Position numbers and translations under genes: made by a program
Notes under the pieces: generated by a model
Told to the model about the DNA's origin: nothing
Database searches by the model: none
The model's input: only the letters and a program-made list of their open reading frames with translations
Part shown: piece after piece, positions 53,765 through 64,000 of the stretch
Layout: each line of letters begins with the position of its first letter
How positions within the stretch are numbered: position 1 is the first letter of the stretch
From: Thysanoteuthis rhombus
Lineage: Eukaryota > Mollusca > Cephalopoda > Oegopsida > Thysanoteuthidae
Direction of reading: 5' to 3'
Length of the DNA stretch: 64,000 nucleotides
Assembly: GCA_963457665.1 (NCBI GenBank)
Contig: OY735211.1
Location: 41,574,382 to 41,638,381, forward strand

Positions 53765-54060
53765 AATGGCTACTATTGGCTGACTTTCGTAGCACATTCG
53801 GTAAGGGAGCTGTCAAAAACGGGTAGCTCAAAAGTTTAGGGGATGAAAGTTCGAGTATCATTGGAGACTTGATATATAATATTTTTTTTCCATGTCTGGT
53901 TTCGGGTCACATAGCACGTTCTTGGGTACCCAGGGTAGAGCGATAATTTGTAAGCTAGTATCTGGTATACCATTAACCTTTAGAATAAGTTGGTTCCTCA
54001 CAAGTGCCACTTTATTATGGCTTTTAGCCAGGCTAAGCTTAGCTTAGTAAATATCCTAAG
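53765..54060 (+). repeat. tRNA-like SINE copy followed by a TTTACTAAGC terminus
   Basis: GGCTGACTTTCGTAGCACAT and GGTAAGGGAGC form an A-box-like head, and GATGAAAGTTCGAGTATC is B-box-like about 45 bp later. About 150 bp downstream AGGCTAAGCTTAGCTTAGTA (54033-54052) is the terminus seen at 33647 and 33988. I could not find its partner, so it may be a solo end. Confidence 0.5.
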
Positions 54061-56330
54061 TAGGATTCTTAATCTGTTACAGTTTCAATGATTTTTTTCC
54101 GACTGTCAATCTCATCGTTGTTATTTTTATCATATGAAGTTTGTTCTCACTCCTTGTCACTTTTTTCTCTCGTTCATCCAGCGTCCTTATCGGGAATTTG
54201 AATGCATAATCCGTTTCTGTTACACTGCCCTCGTTATAGCGCGGGACCAAATTAATGATTCCATTCAAAACTTTTGTAAAAGTTACCAGATGCGAGATAT
54301 ATCCGAAGAACAAAGATGAGGCCGTTAGTCCGAAAGAAACAAATAAGTGAAAATACACATTGTCAGAGATTTAGACTTGCTCTGTGTTTGAACTAGTTGT
54401 GTATTCGACACCATTTCCAGAGATTGGCTGGTCCTCTCAACTTAGACATTGCTATACAATCTTTCTTGTATTTTTTGTTGTCTGGCTCTGTGCCGAACTA
54501 AGATTAGCTTGGTTATATATTAATTTCTTATTGCTCACAGCCAGGCCAGTTAGAGGGTCAGGTTAGGACAGAGGAGAAGTTGGCCAGTGTGCATAGTGTA
54601 GAGATCGCTCTCCTTCTAGGAGGAGTCTGAAATGAGCCTTATCGAAAAGGGTGGGGATATACCCACATATTTGCATGTTATGATTTAAACAAAATGCTTG
54701 ATGGGTTTAATAGTTGTATATTTTCCACGGGCGGCGGTGGTCGGTGTTCATGCTTAAATAAGAACCAAACCTTGAGTGCTGATTTTCAAGGCTGGAAAGC
54801 TTTCCTCACTTGGAAGACACAATCTATCTCTAACTACATCCTCCCACCCTATTCAGTCCTGGTCGTTAAGATAAACTTGGTGGATAAATAAATTGATGAG
54901 TGAATAAAAATAATCTGGAATATGCGATTAAAGGCTTATAAGAATTACTTGAAAACTCATTTGTAATAATATGACCATTATATAGGGGTCGATGTGCCAT
55001 AAATTTACATTTTCAATCCGTGACTCCTTCAGTTGTACTGCCCCAAATTTATATATTTACAGTCTTGGGCTAACATGTGCGGTCAGGCTGATTTATATCT
55101 GCTTATATTAAGAGGAGCAGGCACTAAAATTATTTGAAAAAAATATGGAAAGGCACAAAAAATGATGACGAAGAACTTAGAACAATCAATTTGGTAATTG
55201 CAAAGGCGCTGTTGTCTTTGGGGAAATTATTTGAAAATGTTATCCGGGAATGCAATGCGCGCTCACCTCATTACTTCCAGCTTCCCACCGATTTGACATT
55301 CCGCAGTTGAAAATAGTCCATTTGGGATCGTCAAGCAGGAGACTTACGAGACGCGGTCAGCTGATTTCTACAGACGCCAGTTTTCATGGCACCCAGGACG
55401 CCGTCAAAAATTCACGGTGATATTCATTCTGCCGGTAAAAAGTTTCCGCCACGAACCCCGGAATTTTAATCTAGTTAAGCTCCTTTCCTCACCCCCCAAG
55501 AACAAAGAATGATTTCAAGGGGTCGGTGTGTTTGCTTCTCTTGTAAAGTATTTGGTCTTTTTAAAAACCGTAATATTAGTGCAAATTTGGTTGGTTCGAG
55601 CCTGTACATGAACAAGTTTTTTACTCCTCATTCCTACATCAACCAATCATTTTGTTCGCGTCATACCAATTATTAAATTAGCAAATAATTCAAACGTCTG
55701 TTACATGTTCCGAGTTTTATCTTTAAAGAGAAATAACCCTAATCAGTTCTTTCATTAAATTGTTATTTTGAGCTTTAGACACATAGGTTTGCCCACTATC
55801 TGAAGGCATGACGTTCCTATTTGAAAAACAGTAATTTGTAACCCCAAATTGCGTATATGGGGCAAGAAGCAGTTACCATTAATTTATACAAGAAAATTTT
55901 TTGAGCGTTCCCATATCCCACAGAATAGTGATAGTATATTAGGCGGAGTCGTCGGAGCTTAGGATAGCGAGTGGTACAAGACACTTGGATGTTGGAAAAA
56001 GAGGGGGGAAGCAAGTGTATGCTGCCTCTGTAACGGTTCACTGCAAAATGAACGCTAGACACTATTTTCGCTTTTCGCCTTTTTTCGTAAAAATCGAGGA
56101 AGCGTTTTAAAGCGAACTTTCAAAAAGCGAAGGATACCTGTATTTTCCATTTCGCCTTCTTTGTAAATGAGGTGCAATAGCTGGGGAAGTATAATTTTGA
56201 ATTCGGTGGTGCGGTTTCGAATTTGATACCGGTTGCAAAAGTTGTTGAGCGCTGATAATCACCGGAAGGATATGAAACCTTACGAATGTCGATATGAACA
56301 TAAACCTCTCAACGTGAATACAAAACTATT
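54061..56330. other. Intergenic, no gene recognised
   Basis: Small frames with no recognised domain. The patch 55260-55470 is GC-richer (CGGTCAGCTGATTTC, GGCACCCAGGACGCC) and remains unexplained. Confidence 0.45.
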
Positions 56331-56337
56331 CGGTTAT

Positions 56338-56475
56338 TTACTAAGTTGAGCTTAGTCTGAAAAAAGACAAAAAAAAAAAAAAAAGCAGGGCATCTAATGA
56401 GGATCGAACTCATTACACTCGCTGATCAGTCTGCAAGACGAGCTTGGAAGCCATTACCCCCAGGAGGACGCCTGA
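56338..56475 (-). repeat. TTTACTAAG terminus and minus-strand tRNA-like SINE head
   Basis: TATTTACTAAGTTGAGCTTA at 56338 is a single terminus of the 33.6-kb MITE family. On the minus strand, 56475-56390 reads GGGTAATGGCTTCCAAGC (A-box-like), then GCAGACTGATCAGCG, then GAGTTCGATCCTC (a good B box), followed by a poly(T)-ended tail. A tRNA-derived SINE head or tRNA pseudogene: the acceptor stem does not pair. Confidence 0.6.
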
Positions 56476-56489
56476 GCTTAGAGAGGCTC

Positions 56490-56830
56490 AAAGTTACATT
56501 CGGGACATTCAGTGAAGATCGAAGTCATTAAACAAACGAATGGTCTGCATGACTAGCTTGCAAAACATCGCCAAAACTTTACCCACAAACTAGAATTCTG
56601 TGCATTTGTGCACCGCGATTACTCGACAGCTGGCCATTGTATGAAGTTTACTTTCGTCAGATATATTAATCAGTAAACAAGGCAGTGCATTGTCAGGTTT
56701 GGAGTTTTGGGGGTCAGCAGTTCTTGAGAAATATAATTAAATTAAATGAAAAATAAAAAAATCAAGATCTTTCCTCAAATTATATAAATTATCTCCCTAT
56801 CACTCTTCAGCATCTAATAATGAAGAGAAG
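56490..56830 (+). repeat. Dispersed repeat family E, copy 1
   Basis: The word order ATGGTCTGCATGACTAGCTTG, CGACAGCTGGCCATTGTATG, AAGTTTACTTTCG, TTTGGAGTTTTGG, AGTTCTTGAGAAA and AAATTATCTCCC is repeated with changes at 59850-60125. No coding capacity. Confidence 0.7.
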
Positions 56831-58730
56831 TAACCGAAATACTTCGAAGCCATAGTTCCGAGATGTTTTGCTTAAATTTGGCTCCAAGCGGAGTAGTGAA
56901 CTTTGTATGAGGATGAAAGTGACCCAGAAAAAAACACATTTGATTAAGGAAGAATTGGTATGGCTTTCTCCGCGGTTGAATCAATTATGTTATCCCATCG
57001 GCACTATAGGGTGTTCGAGTACTGGTGAAGGCCAGAATTTCGAAAACTGATTTTCTAAGCAAGCAGGCTCTCCATATTTGGAATGAATAATTATGGCTAC
57101 GAAAATCTATTTTGTATTCTGAATTGTTTGGTTAATGTTTCTTATTTTCAGAATTATCTTCGTAACAGAAAAACACTTTGTCAAACAATGTCGCACAAAG
57201 TTTGTTTGGGCCTACGCTTATCAAACAAATTTACTCGCTCATAAATCTGCATGTACAGGTATCCCCTGCTTTACGGAGGTCTGATTCCACGAAAAACCTC
57301 AAGCTGGTATAGCTTTGAACCGTGTCTGTGAGCATTTGTACTCTATCTCGATTAATTTTATGCTCCTGTCAGCAAGATACGTCCTAAGGTTTCAGACAAG
57401 CCTGATATAGCGCTTAAGGATAATACGATTAGCGTAAAACTGGAAATTATATTTTGAGTCTGGAACGCTAAAAGGATTACGTAATATAAATTGGTTATAA
57501 TTTATTCTTCACTTTACGTCATTCTGGCTTTCAGAGAATTACTTTTTATCGAAATGACATTCCATTGAAACAACATATCATCAAAGCGAATTTTTATGAA
57601 ATCGACTTTATAGATTTTTAGTTTTGCAATTTAGATAAATTAAATAATGAAAATAATTTTTACAATCGAATTATAAAATTTTCGTTAAAAATTTCAATTT
57701 TTGGAAAAGTTTACAACTTTGAAACAACATTCCATTTTTATCGATTGGACATGTTTTTTTTTTTTTTTTTGTTTACACTTAATTAAGTATGTGCAAAAAT
57801 TTTCAGCGCTTTATTTTGAAAACGTAATTAGAATTTAAAAAATCCTTGAGCTTCTATTTGTTCTGACCAAATTTTTGATGTCGATGTATATTTTATTTTT
57901 CTTGCTTCCACTTATACTTTAATTTTTCTGACATAAACTTCTTCGTTTATACTTTTCAAGTCACAGAATGTTTACATTCATTTTATTTCCAACCTTCCTT
58001 CTTACTAATGACATAAAGATTTTGACGATAAAATTATTGGCAAAATTTAACCTTTTAGCCGTCGAGATAGGATCATTTTATTCAGTTTTCTTCAGGCTTA
58101 AAAAAATACGCGAAACATAACAATATAAGACGTAAAATGATGAGATGATTATTTATTTACAAGATCAAAATTTATTTATCACATCATCTATTTACAAGAT
58201 GTAACCACACATCAGTTCGATCTAAGCACGTCTTCCTCGATTTTTTCTTCAAAGAGAAACGGTTTTCAATACAGCATTTTTTAAATCGGTCGAGGTAAAA
58301 ATACCTCAAAATACTACGAGGATTAAATAATCTCTGATACATTTTGAAACATTTTTCTCATTTGATCAAGTGTTATAAATCATTATTATCTAATTATTAC
58401 GATTTGGCTGAGTGCATCAAGTAAACTAGCATATTTCTTTTATTTATTCAATTAAAATTCTAAGCCCAACGTCTGAAGTATTTCTTTAAGAAAATAAATG
58501 AGAAAATAAAAAAAGTTAGCTCATGCAGTGATAACTGAAAATGAATGAAACAACTCAATATCAGTGGTCAAAAGGTTAAACTTTGCCAAATTATCTTTCA
58601 TACAAGTTTGGGGCTTTTCCCCCCTCAAATGTCCCGGAAATACCTAAACTATTTTCGAAAATTTAAATTTTCAAATGAAAATTTTATGATTAATTTATTA
58701 AAATCAATTTAGATAACACTTCTAAAAAGT
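56831..58730. other. Intergenic, no gene recognised
   Basis: AT-rich. ATGAGGATGAAAGTGACCCA at about 56908 recurs loosely near 61711 (ATGAGAATGAAAGTGGCCCC), pointing to another dispersed repeat. No gene recognised. Confidence 0.5.
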
Positions 58731-58796
58731 TGTTTCGATAAAGTCGTTTCAATAAAAGGTCGTTTCGATAAAAAGTCGTTTCGATAAAAAGTCGCA
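58731..58796. repeat. Short minisatellite, ~17-bp unit, four copies
   Basis: GTCGTTTCGATAAAAA-type units repeated four times with one- or two-base changes, the last two perfect. It ends at GTCGCAGATCC. Confidence 0.9.
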
Positions 58797-59849
58797 GATC
58801 CAAAGTACAGTATTTCGTCTTGGTGTTTACTCGGGGATTTTCTACCCCCAAGGTGAACTTGTTTCAATGGATGTCCCGGGCGCGACAAAAGAAAGCGAGC
58901 CTAAATGATCTTCTTTCCAATGCACTTTACAAATTGGCCTCCCTCTCAAGGACCTTCCGCACAAAACAATCGAGACAGACCGCTTTTAAAAAGATTATAC
59001 GATGAACATTCCTTTCATGTCGCGAGACAACTGTTACGTGGAATATAACTGAAGTATAATCCTCACATTTTTACAATAATGTATTCTTAATTCTCTGTTC
59101 ACCATGGCATTTTGTACACAGTTGATAGAACTTTGAGAATTTACCAACGAATTCTTAGATTTTGGCTGGTGTTGCTCTCGCCTTTTCGTATTTGGGTATG
59201 GAATTCGACACAAGGTCTTTTCCAAAATAGACGCTCTCGACAATTTCTTGTTACTTACTCATTTCGAGCCAGGGTAATAAAGCACCACCATCAACCAAAT
59301 GCTGGGTGGTACAAAATGCGCTGACGCCGAGAGAAGAGCTCATGTTTGCAAGCAAGATGGGGGTGGTCATCTGGTCCGGACGGATTTCTCATGTATGACG
59401 TGAAAAGATTCCCAAGAATAAAGCTTTCGTTCATTGTTCTCACAGTTCATTTGTGACGTTCCGTTCTCAAGTTATAGAGAAAAAACTGTTCAGATTATAA
59501 TGGGCCACTCTGTGCTTGTAAAATCTTCAAAAATCATATGGACATTAGTGTCCGAGTGTGGGGGTGGGGAACAAACTGGACATTCGTGTCTAACCCCTCC
59601 CACACCACCATCGATCAGACCTCACCTCGTATGAAGGGGTTTGAAAGTTGGGAGTTTATATTCGATAAAGGTACTGTGTAGTTTTGTTATGTAACCTCAC
59701 CTTAATGTATCCATACAAAACGATAGTTTTATTCTTGTAAAAGGGTTGCAGCCAAGATATATTCCAGATATATCTTTTTGCACCCCCCCCGAAATATACC
59801 CCCACGAAAAGTGGCAGCTGGTACCAATGCACATAGACAATACTACGGA
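58797..59849. other. Less AT-rich stretch, no gene recognised
   Basis: Plus-strand frames at 58820-59005 and 59112-59324 are near normal GC and rich in Arg/Ser. They match nothing I know and have no clear splice borders. A weak candidate for an unrecognised exon or transposon piece. Confidence 0.35.
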
Positions 59850-60125
59850 AGTGAATGATCTGCATAGCTTGCTCGTTAAGCATCGCTCTAAAGAAGACGT
59901 TCAAATCTTACTATAATCTTATTATAATTTGCCCTGAGATAAGTCGACAATTGGTCATTGTATGAAGTTGATATTCGCCATATGCAGTTGTCAGCACAAA
60001 AGATATTGCAGTGTTTAGTCTGAAGAAGTTTGGATCTGCGGTTCTCGTGAAAAAACAATAAAAATAAACAATTCTTTATGATTTTTGCTTCATGTCAACC
60101 AATAAATGAAATTATCTCCCTTGAC
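59850..60125 (+). repeat. Dispersed repeat family E, copy 2
   Basis: Matches 56490-56830: ATGATCTGCATAGCTTGCT, CGACAATTGGTCATTGTATG, AAGTTGATATTCGCC, TGCGGTTCTCGTGA and AAATTATCTCCCTT in the same order. Confidence 0.7.
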
Positions 60126-60319
60126 TTGTGTTGTTTGATAACAATTATTAATCAAAGTTACTCAAGTATTTCGCTCATACTCTTGCTGCTGTAATAGAAC
60201 CCCATAGGAATTTTTGAATCGACTGATTAAAACAATTGGATATGCTAGAAGAACCTTCAGTAAGTAAGAATATCTGATAATGAATCTGCTCTAAAATATC
60301 CCCACTTCCCTCGGAGCCT

Positions 60320-61430
60320 ATTGTTAACAGAAGTTAATTGATATTTATCAAGAACTTTTTGCAAATATCGTGTGGATTGATATATGGAAAGAACTATATG
60401 AAAATTTATACAGATCAGAGTGTTTTTATTTAGTCCTGATTAGATCCCATGCAAAACCGAGGCCGACAGAATACAAGATGGAGAGATGAACTAGAAAAAT
60501 TCAGAAAATACTGGCTCCGCGACGCTCATGATAGAGAGGTGTGGCGGATCCTGGGGAAGGTCTATGTCCAACGACGGACGTTAAAAGACATGATGATGAT
60601 GATGATGATATTCTTTTCGTAACGATATCTCCAAATGTGCCGAACGAATTTCAATGAAATTTCATGAAAGGATGGAAAGTATACTAGGAAAGAAATCAGG
60701 AAATGTTTGAGTGGATCCATGCATGAATATCCCCATGAGTCAGCAACCACATAATATTTCCAAAAGTTCTCCATCTTTCTACATGATACCTCCAAAAGTA
60801 ATCGATGGATTTCAATGAGATTTCGTAGAAGAGTGGTCAATTGTTAACGAAAGAAGTGATTAAACTTTGAGCGAACCGATGCACAATTACCTCCCCTACG
60901 TTTTAGCTATCAATCCGAACAACGAAATATCTTCAAAATATCTCTGTCCGTCCACACAATATCTCCAAAAACTCTCACTAGATCGATTGGGAAAAAGGCT
61001 ACGAAAAAGGTCAGAAAAATTTCGGAGCAGATCAATACAGGATTATTTCCCCTGCCTTCTAGCAAACAGTCGATAAGCTCTAAATATCTCAATGAAATTT
61101 TGTGGTACAGTCGACGATAGATTACAAAAGGAGTGATCAAATTCTGGAGCTGATCGATTAAATTTCGTGGAAGGATGGATGAAAGGCCACGAGAGGAGCC
61201 AAGGAAATTAGGAGTGGATCCATACACAATTACCTCCACACGTCGTAACTAACTGTCTGTGCAACACACAATGGCTCCAAAGGTTCTCAGGTTGTCCACA
61301 AGTTATTTCTAAAAAAAGTTCTCGATCGATTTGCGTGAAAATTTGTAGAATACTGGGTTCCGCCAGAAGTGTTTAAATTATAGAGCGGATCCATTGTCAA
61401 TTACCTCCCTTATGTTATAGATATAGATAG
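60320..61430 (+). repeat. Dispersed repeat family D, long internally repetitive copy
   Basis: About five degenerate units of 150-190 bp. Each runs roughly: CACAATATCTCCAAAA.CTCTC, GATCGATTTCAATGAAATTT, TCGTGGAAGGATGG, AGGAGTGATCAAA, GAGCGGATCCAT, ACAATTACCTCCC. Related units are at 6354-7062 and 53025-53220. The left half is interrupted by an RTE 3' end at 60436-60610. No coding capacity. Confidence 0.75.
60436..60610 (+). mobile_element. RTE-type LINE 3' terminus inserted in family D
   Basis: The translation RQNTRWRDELEKFRKYWLRD followed by AHDREVWRILGKVYVQRRTL is the cleanest C-terminus of this RTE family in the window. It ends in a run of ATG units (60591-60609), the usual RTE tail. Only the last ~150 bp inserted. 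Confidence 0.88.
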
Positions 61431-62060
61431 ATAGGGCAATCTTTCAGTAAAAGGACCCATGCCGTTTTTAGCATTTCAAATCATTGGATATATTTGCTTA
61501 GGAAGATTATACGCTTATTTTTTTCTGCTTTTGAGAAAAGACGTACAGTATTTTGATTTGAAGCTTACACAATTATTTCACATGGCTATTATGGCTGGCT
61601 ACTCCACGCACCGTAAAGTCCGACCCTTCTAAGCATGGACCTTTGGAACGGGCACTGCCTTAGTTATTACAAATTCGTAATTTTCAGAATGACAGTCCAA
61701 TACTCAAAGATGAGAATGAAAGTGGCCCCTAAAAAAAGACTCAGCACTTTGAACAAGAAAGAAAATTGTGATTGCTTGCCTTGTGGTTCAGATAGTTACG
61801 TATTTCCCGCCAGCAATTATGTAATTACGGGAGATCACCAATCTCCTATGACTACTGTCATTACGGTCACTCAGTCAGAAGTAGCAGTAATAAGCTGTTG
61901 CATCCATTGTCAACCTTGGCTCAAGTCGGTCTCATTCAAATAAATAAACCAAGCATACATTATTTAAACGAACGTGTAAACACATAAAGAATGGCCGCAC
62001 AAAAACGTACGCACGCACACACACCTGCATAAAAAGACTTCATATACTTATACATACCAG
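61431..62060. other. Intergenic, no gene recognised
   Basis: Contains the 61596-61660 repeat shared with 53325 and a 102-codon frame (61635-61943) that overlaps repeat text and has no known domain. Confidence 0.5.
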
Positions 62061-62061
62061 G

Positions 62062-62325
62062 GACCTATTGATCTACCTGAGTGAGTTTTTTTTTCATCAT
62101 CAGGCTCCGGACTTATCGATATACCTAAGTAAGTACGTTATTTTTCATCATTAGCTTGCAGACTTATTGATGTACCTATGTAAGTTCTATTTTCATCATT
62201 ATGCTACGGTCATACTGACGTAATTATGTAAGTGCTTTTTTTATCATTAGGCTACGGACTTATTGATGTACCTATACAAGTGCTTTCGTTCACCATTAGG
62301 CAAACCCTTCTTGATGTACGTACGT
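62062..62325. repeat. Degenerate minisatellite, ~48-50-bp unit, about five copies
   Basis: Units start near 62062, 62110, 62161, 62209, 62257 and a partial one near 62303. The shared pattern is GGACTTATTGATGTACCTA.GTAAGTNCTTTTTTTCATCATTAGGCTAC. The units have drifted and differ in T-run length. Confidence 0.88.
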
Positions 62326-62616
62326 ATTTAGATGCTGAAGAACACTATTGAAGGTGGAATTTCCAGGCATATTAATATTTGCTAGTTCCTTAAATTTGTT
62401 TTTGATGTTGAGGTTAGAGCTAATTTATTGATATGCAGCTGTGTGTGAGTCTCAAGACAGCCTACCCCCGTCCCTGGTTCCAGGGCTGATTCATCTTTCT
62501 TTCCCTGCAGAATTCCGGCAGCACATCCTGGCATAATGGTTCTTATCTCGCGCTAGGAGTCAAACCAAACAGAAAAGTTGGGAGAATCTTTCGAAAACCT
62601 CCTTTATCAAAACTGC

Positions 62617-63435
62617 CAGGGTCGGCCCGAGGTACCGGCAACATGGGCAGTCTCTCGGGGTGCCAAGTGCTAGGGGCGCCTTGCATGTATCTGAGAAGGA
62701 CTTTTCGAATACAAATGGAAACAAGACCGGTTGCTTCAGGGTCAAACTACACTCTGATAGAAGTTCATAAGTTTAAAAAAAAAATATTTCCACTTCGATA
62801 AAAATAAACAACATTTTTTCCACGAAATGAAAAAGATTTTTAAATTTGGTCATGGAAGAGGATTTGATAAAATAGTGTCTAGATATTTTTTTTCTCGATA
62901 AGTGGCATGGAAATCTAGATAGTTCTAGATATAAGAATCTGTCTGTCTCCCTTTTTTCCTTTCTCTCTCAATCCATCGTTATAAACTTTTCATTTTTTAC
63001 TCTTAACAACCGGAAGTCTGAAATGGTCACTGTTGTTAAGTTGGGTAATTGAAATCAAAGCTCAGTAAGAGTTTGACAAAATGGAAAAATTAATAAATTA
63101 AACATAATAAAAACTGTCAAAATTAGAAAATTCTCCGATACGAAATCAGATGCGTCAGAAATACCTGACAGTTAATTGTTGTCTTTTTAAAAAAATCTGA
63201 TTATTGCAATAAACCTTTTATTCCTGTGTATTCGTCTTTCTCAGCGAAGGAAAAAAAAACCAAATAAGTAAATTCTATACTATAAAGGGAGCCGAAGTTC
63301 AGCTTTTCGAGGACACGAGGCGTACGACATTCAGGCAAAACAGTGTAGAATTTCCTGCTAAACAGACCCTCTGCCCCCTTAACCAAAAAATTTTTCCATA
63401 TGCCTAAGGCACCAGGAACCCTAGGGCCGGCCCTG
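62617..63435. mobile_element. hAT-type non-autonomous element with perfect 8-bp target duplication
   Basis: The left end CAGGGTCGGCCCGAGG and the inverted right end CAGGGCCGGCCCTAGGG are imperfect hAT termini. The flanks AAAACTGC at 62609-62616 and 63436-63443 are identical octamers. The 819-bp body has subterminal GGTGCC/GGCACC text at both ends. The minus frame at 63201-63470 is not a transposase I know. An autonomous partner is not in the window. Confidence 0.92.
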
Positions 63436-63443
63436 AAAACTGC

Positions 63444-64000
63444 ATATAGGAGAGTAAAGGATGAAAACAAGCGATAAAAACAATGTTGAAAGGGAAAGGG
63501 GTCTCAGATCCACCTCCAGCTTGGTCAGGTTTTCTCATCATTCCACGTTATCAAAACAGTAATAATGGAAACCGAAAATACAATTAAAAACAATCTAAAT
63601 CCTCGCTTAAATTTCGTGCACATTATCTACACTTTGGCGCCTGTGGTAGGAAGATTAGCAGGCACACCATTCACCCGTGTAGCCAGTTCAATCTTCACCG
63701 GGTTATTGTAGCTACTGAGTCAGACTAAGCTAAGCTTAGTAAATGTCAGCACGGTACCTACATTAACATTTCGTATACAGACACACATCTAGGACGCCTC
63801 TCGGTAGGTTAATGGTGAACAAGTTTGTCTACCAATTCATCACTACTGGTGACCTTGTGTCAAACTAAGCTATGTTTATCAATTACCTACAAAAACATAT
63901 CTATTGATCTATCTATCCCAGCCTTTTCTATGTAGATCAGTTTGTATGTACGTGCAAATATCTCGGTTAATGATTCAGGCGAATGACCGTTATTCTTGGC
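63444..64000. other. Intergenic, no gene recognised; MITE terminus at ~63724
   Basis: CAGACTAAGCTAAGCTTAGT at 63722-63741 is another end of the 33.6-kb MITE family, apparently without its partner here. Nothing else is recognised up to the window edge. Confidence 0.5.

Noticed and set aside
56395-56475. Possible true tRNA gene on the minus strand
   Set aside because: A good B box, but the acceptor and anticodon stems do not pair, and the tail fits a SINE.

Overview
This is a eukaryotic, AT-rich window with one recognisable protein-coding gene in a large field of degraded transposable elements and simple repeats. It has no operons, no compact prokaryotic genes, no CRISPR array, and no intact rRNA or tRNA gene. 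Introns with GT/AG borders, tRNA-derived SINE-like repeats, RTE-type LINE pieces, mariner/Tc1 and hAT relics, and long (TA), (TG), (GA) and (ATT) microsatellites indicate an invertebrate nuclear genome. A lophotrochozoan, perhaps a mollusc, is my best guess. That is inference from repeat style; no marker proves it.

The gene is a complete TMEM19 orthologue (DUF92 family) on the + strand. Its six coding exons lie between 15753 and 30802 and give 332 residues. All five introns are phase 1. Four introns are 3.1-3.7 kb and filled with transposon debris; intron 2 is only 332 bp. A candidate poly(A) signal lies at 31280-31285.

Layout. 1-15.7 kb: no gene recognised; it holds two foldback (MITE-like) elements (3353-3843 and 11201-11607), microsatellites, a dispersed repeat also found at 53 and 60-61 kb, and a GC-richer block near 13 kb. 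15.7-31.3 kb: TMEM19. Its introns hold a Tc1-like relic (18.3-18.9 kb), two mariner relics (22.7-23.65 and 27.6-28.0 kb), RTE LINE pieces, a foldback element, SINE-like copies, and a hAT-like element whose terminus is repeated three times in tandem (28.6-29.3 kb). 31.3-50 kb: no gene recognised; it holds a TIR-bounded, internally deleted Tc1/Tc3-like element (34692-35577), a minus-strand RTE fragment (44.9-46.0 kb), another LINE relic (46.2 kb) and a hAT MITE (49448-49823). 50-64 kb: a Tc1-like element with four terminal/subterminal repeats resembling the IR/DR arrangement (50551-51695), dispersed repeats, two minisatellites, and a hAT-type insertion with a perfect 8-bp target duplication (62617-63435).

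Apart from TMEM19 I found no exon I could assign to a known gene. Most remaining open frames are 60-120 codons long, often low complexity or inside repeats, and I do not call them genes. Short exons of unfamiliar genes and long non-coding RNAs could be missed by reading alone.
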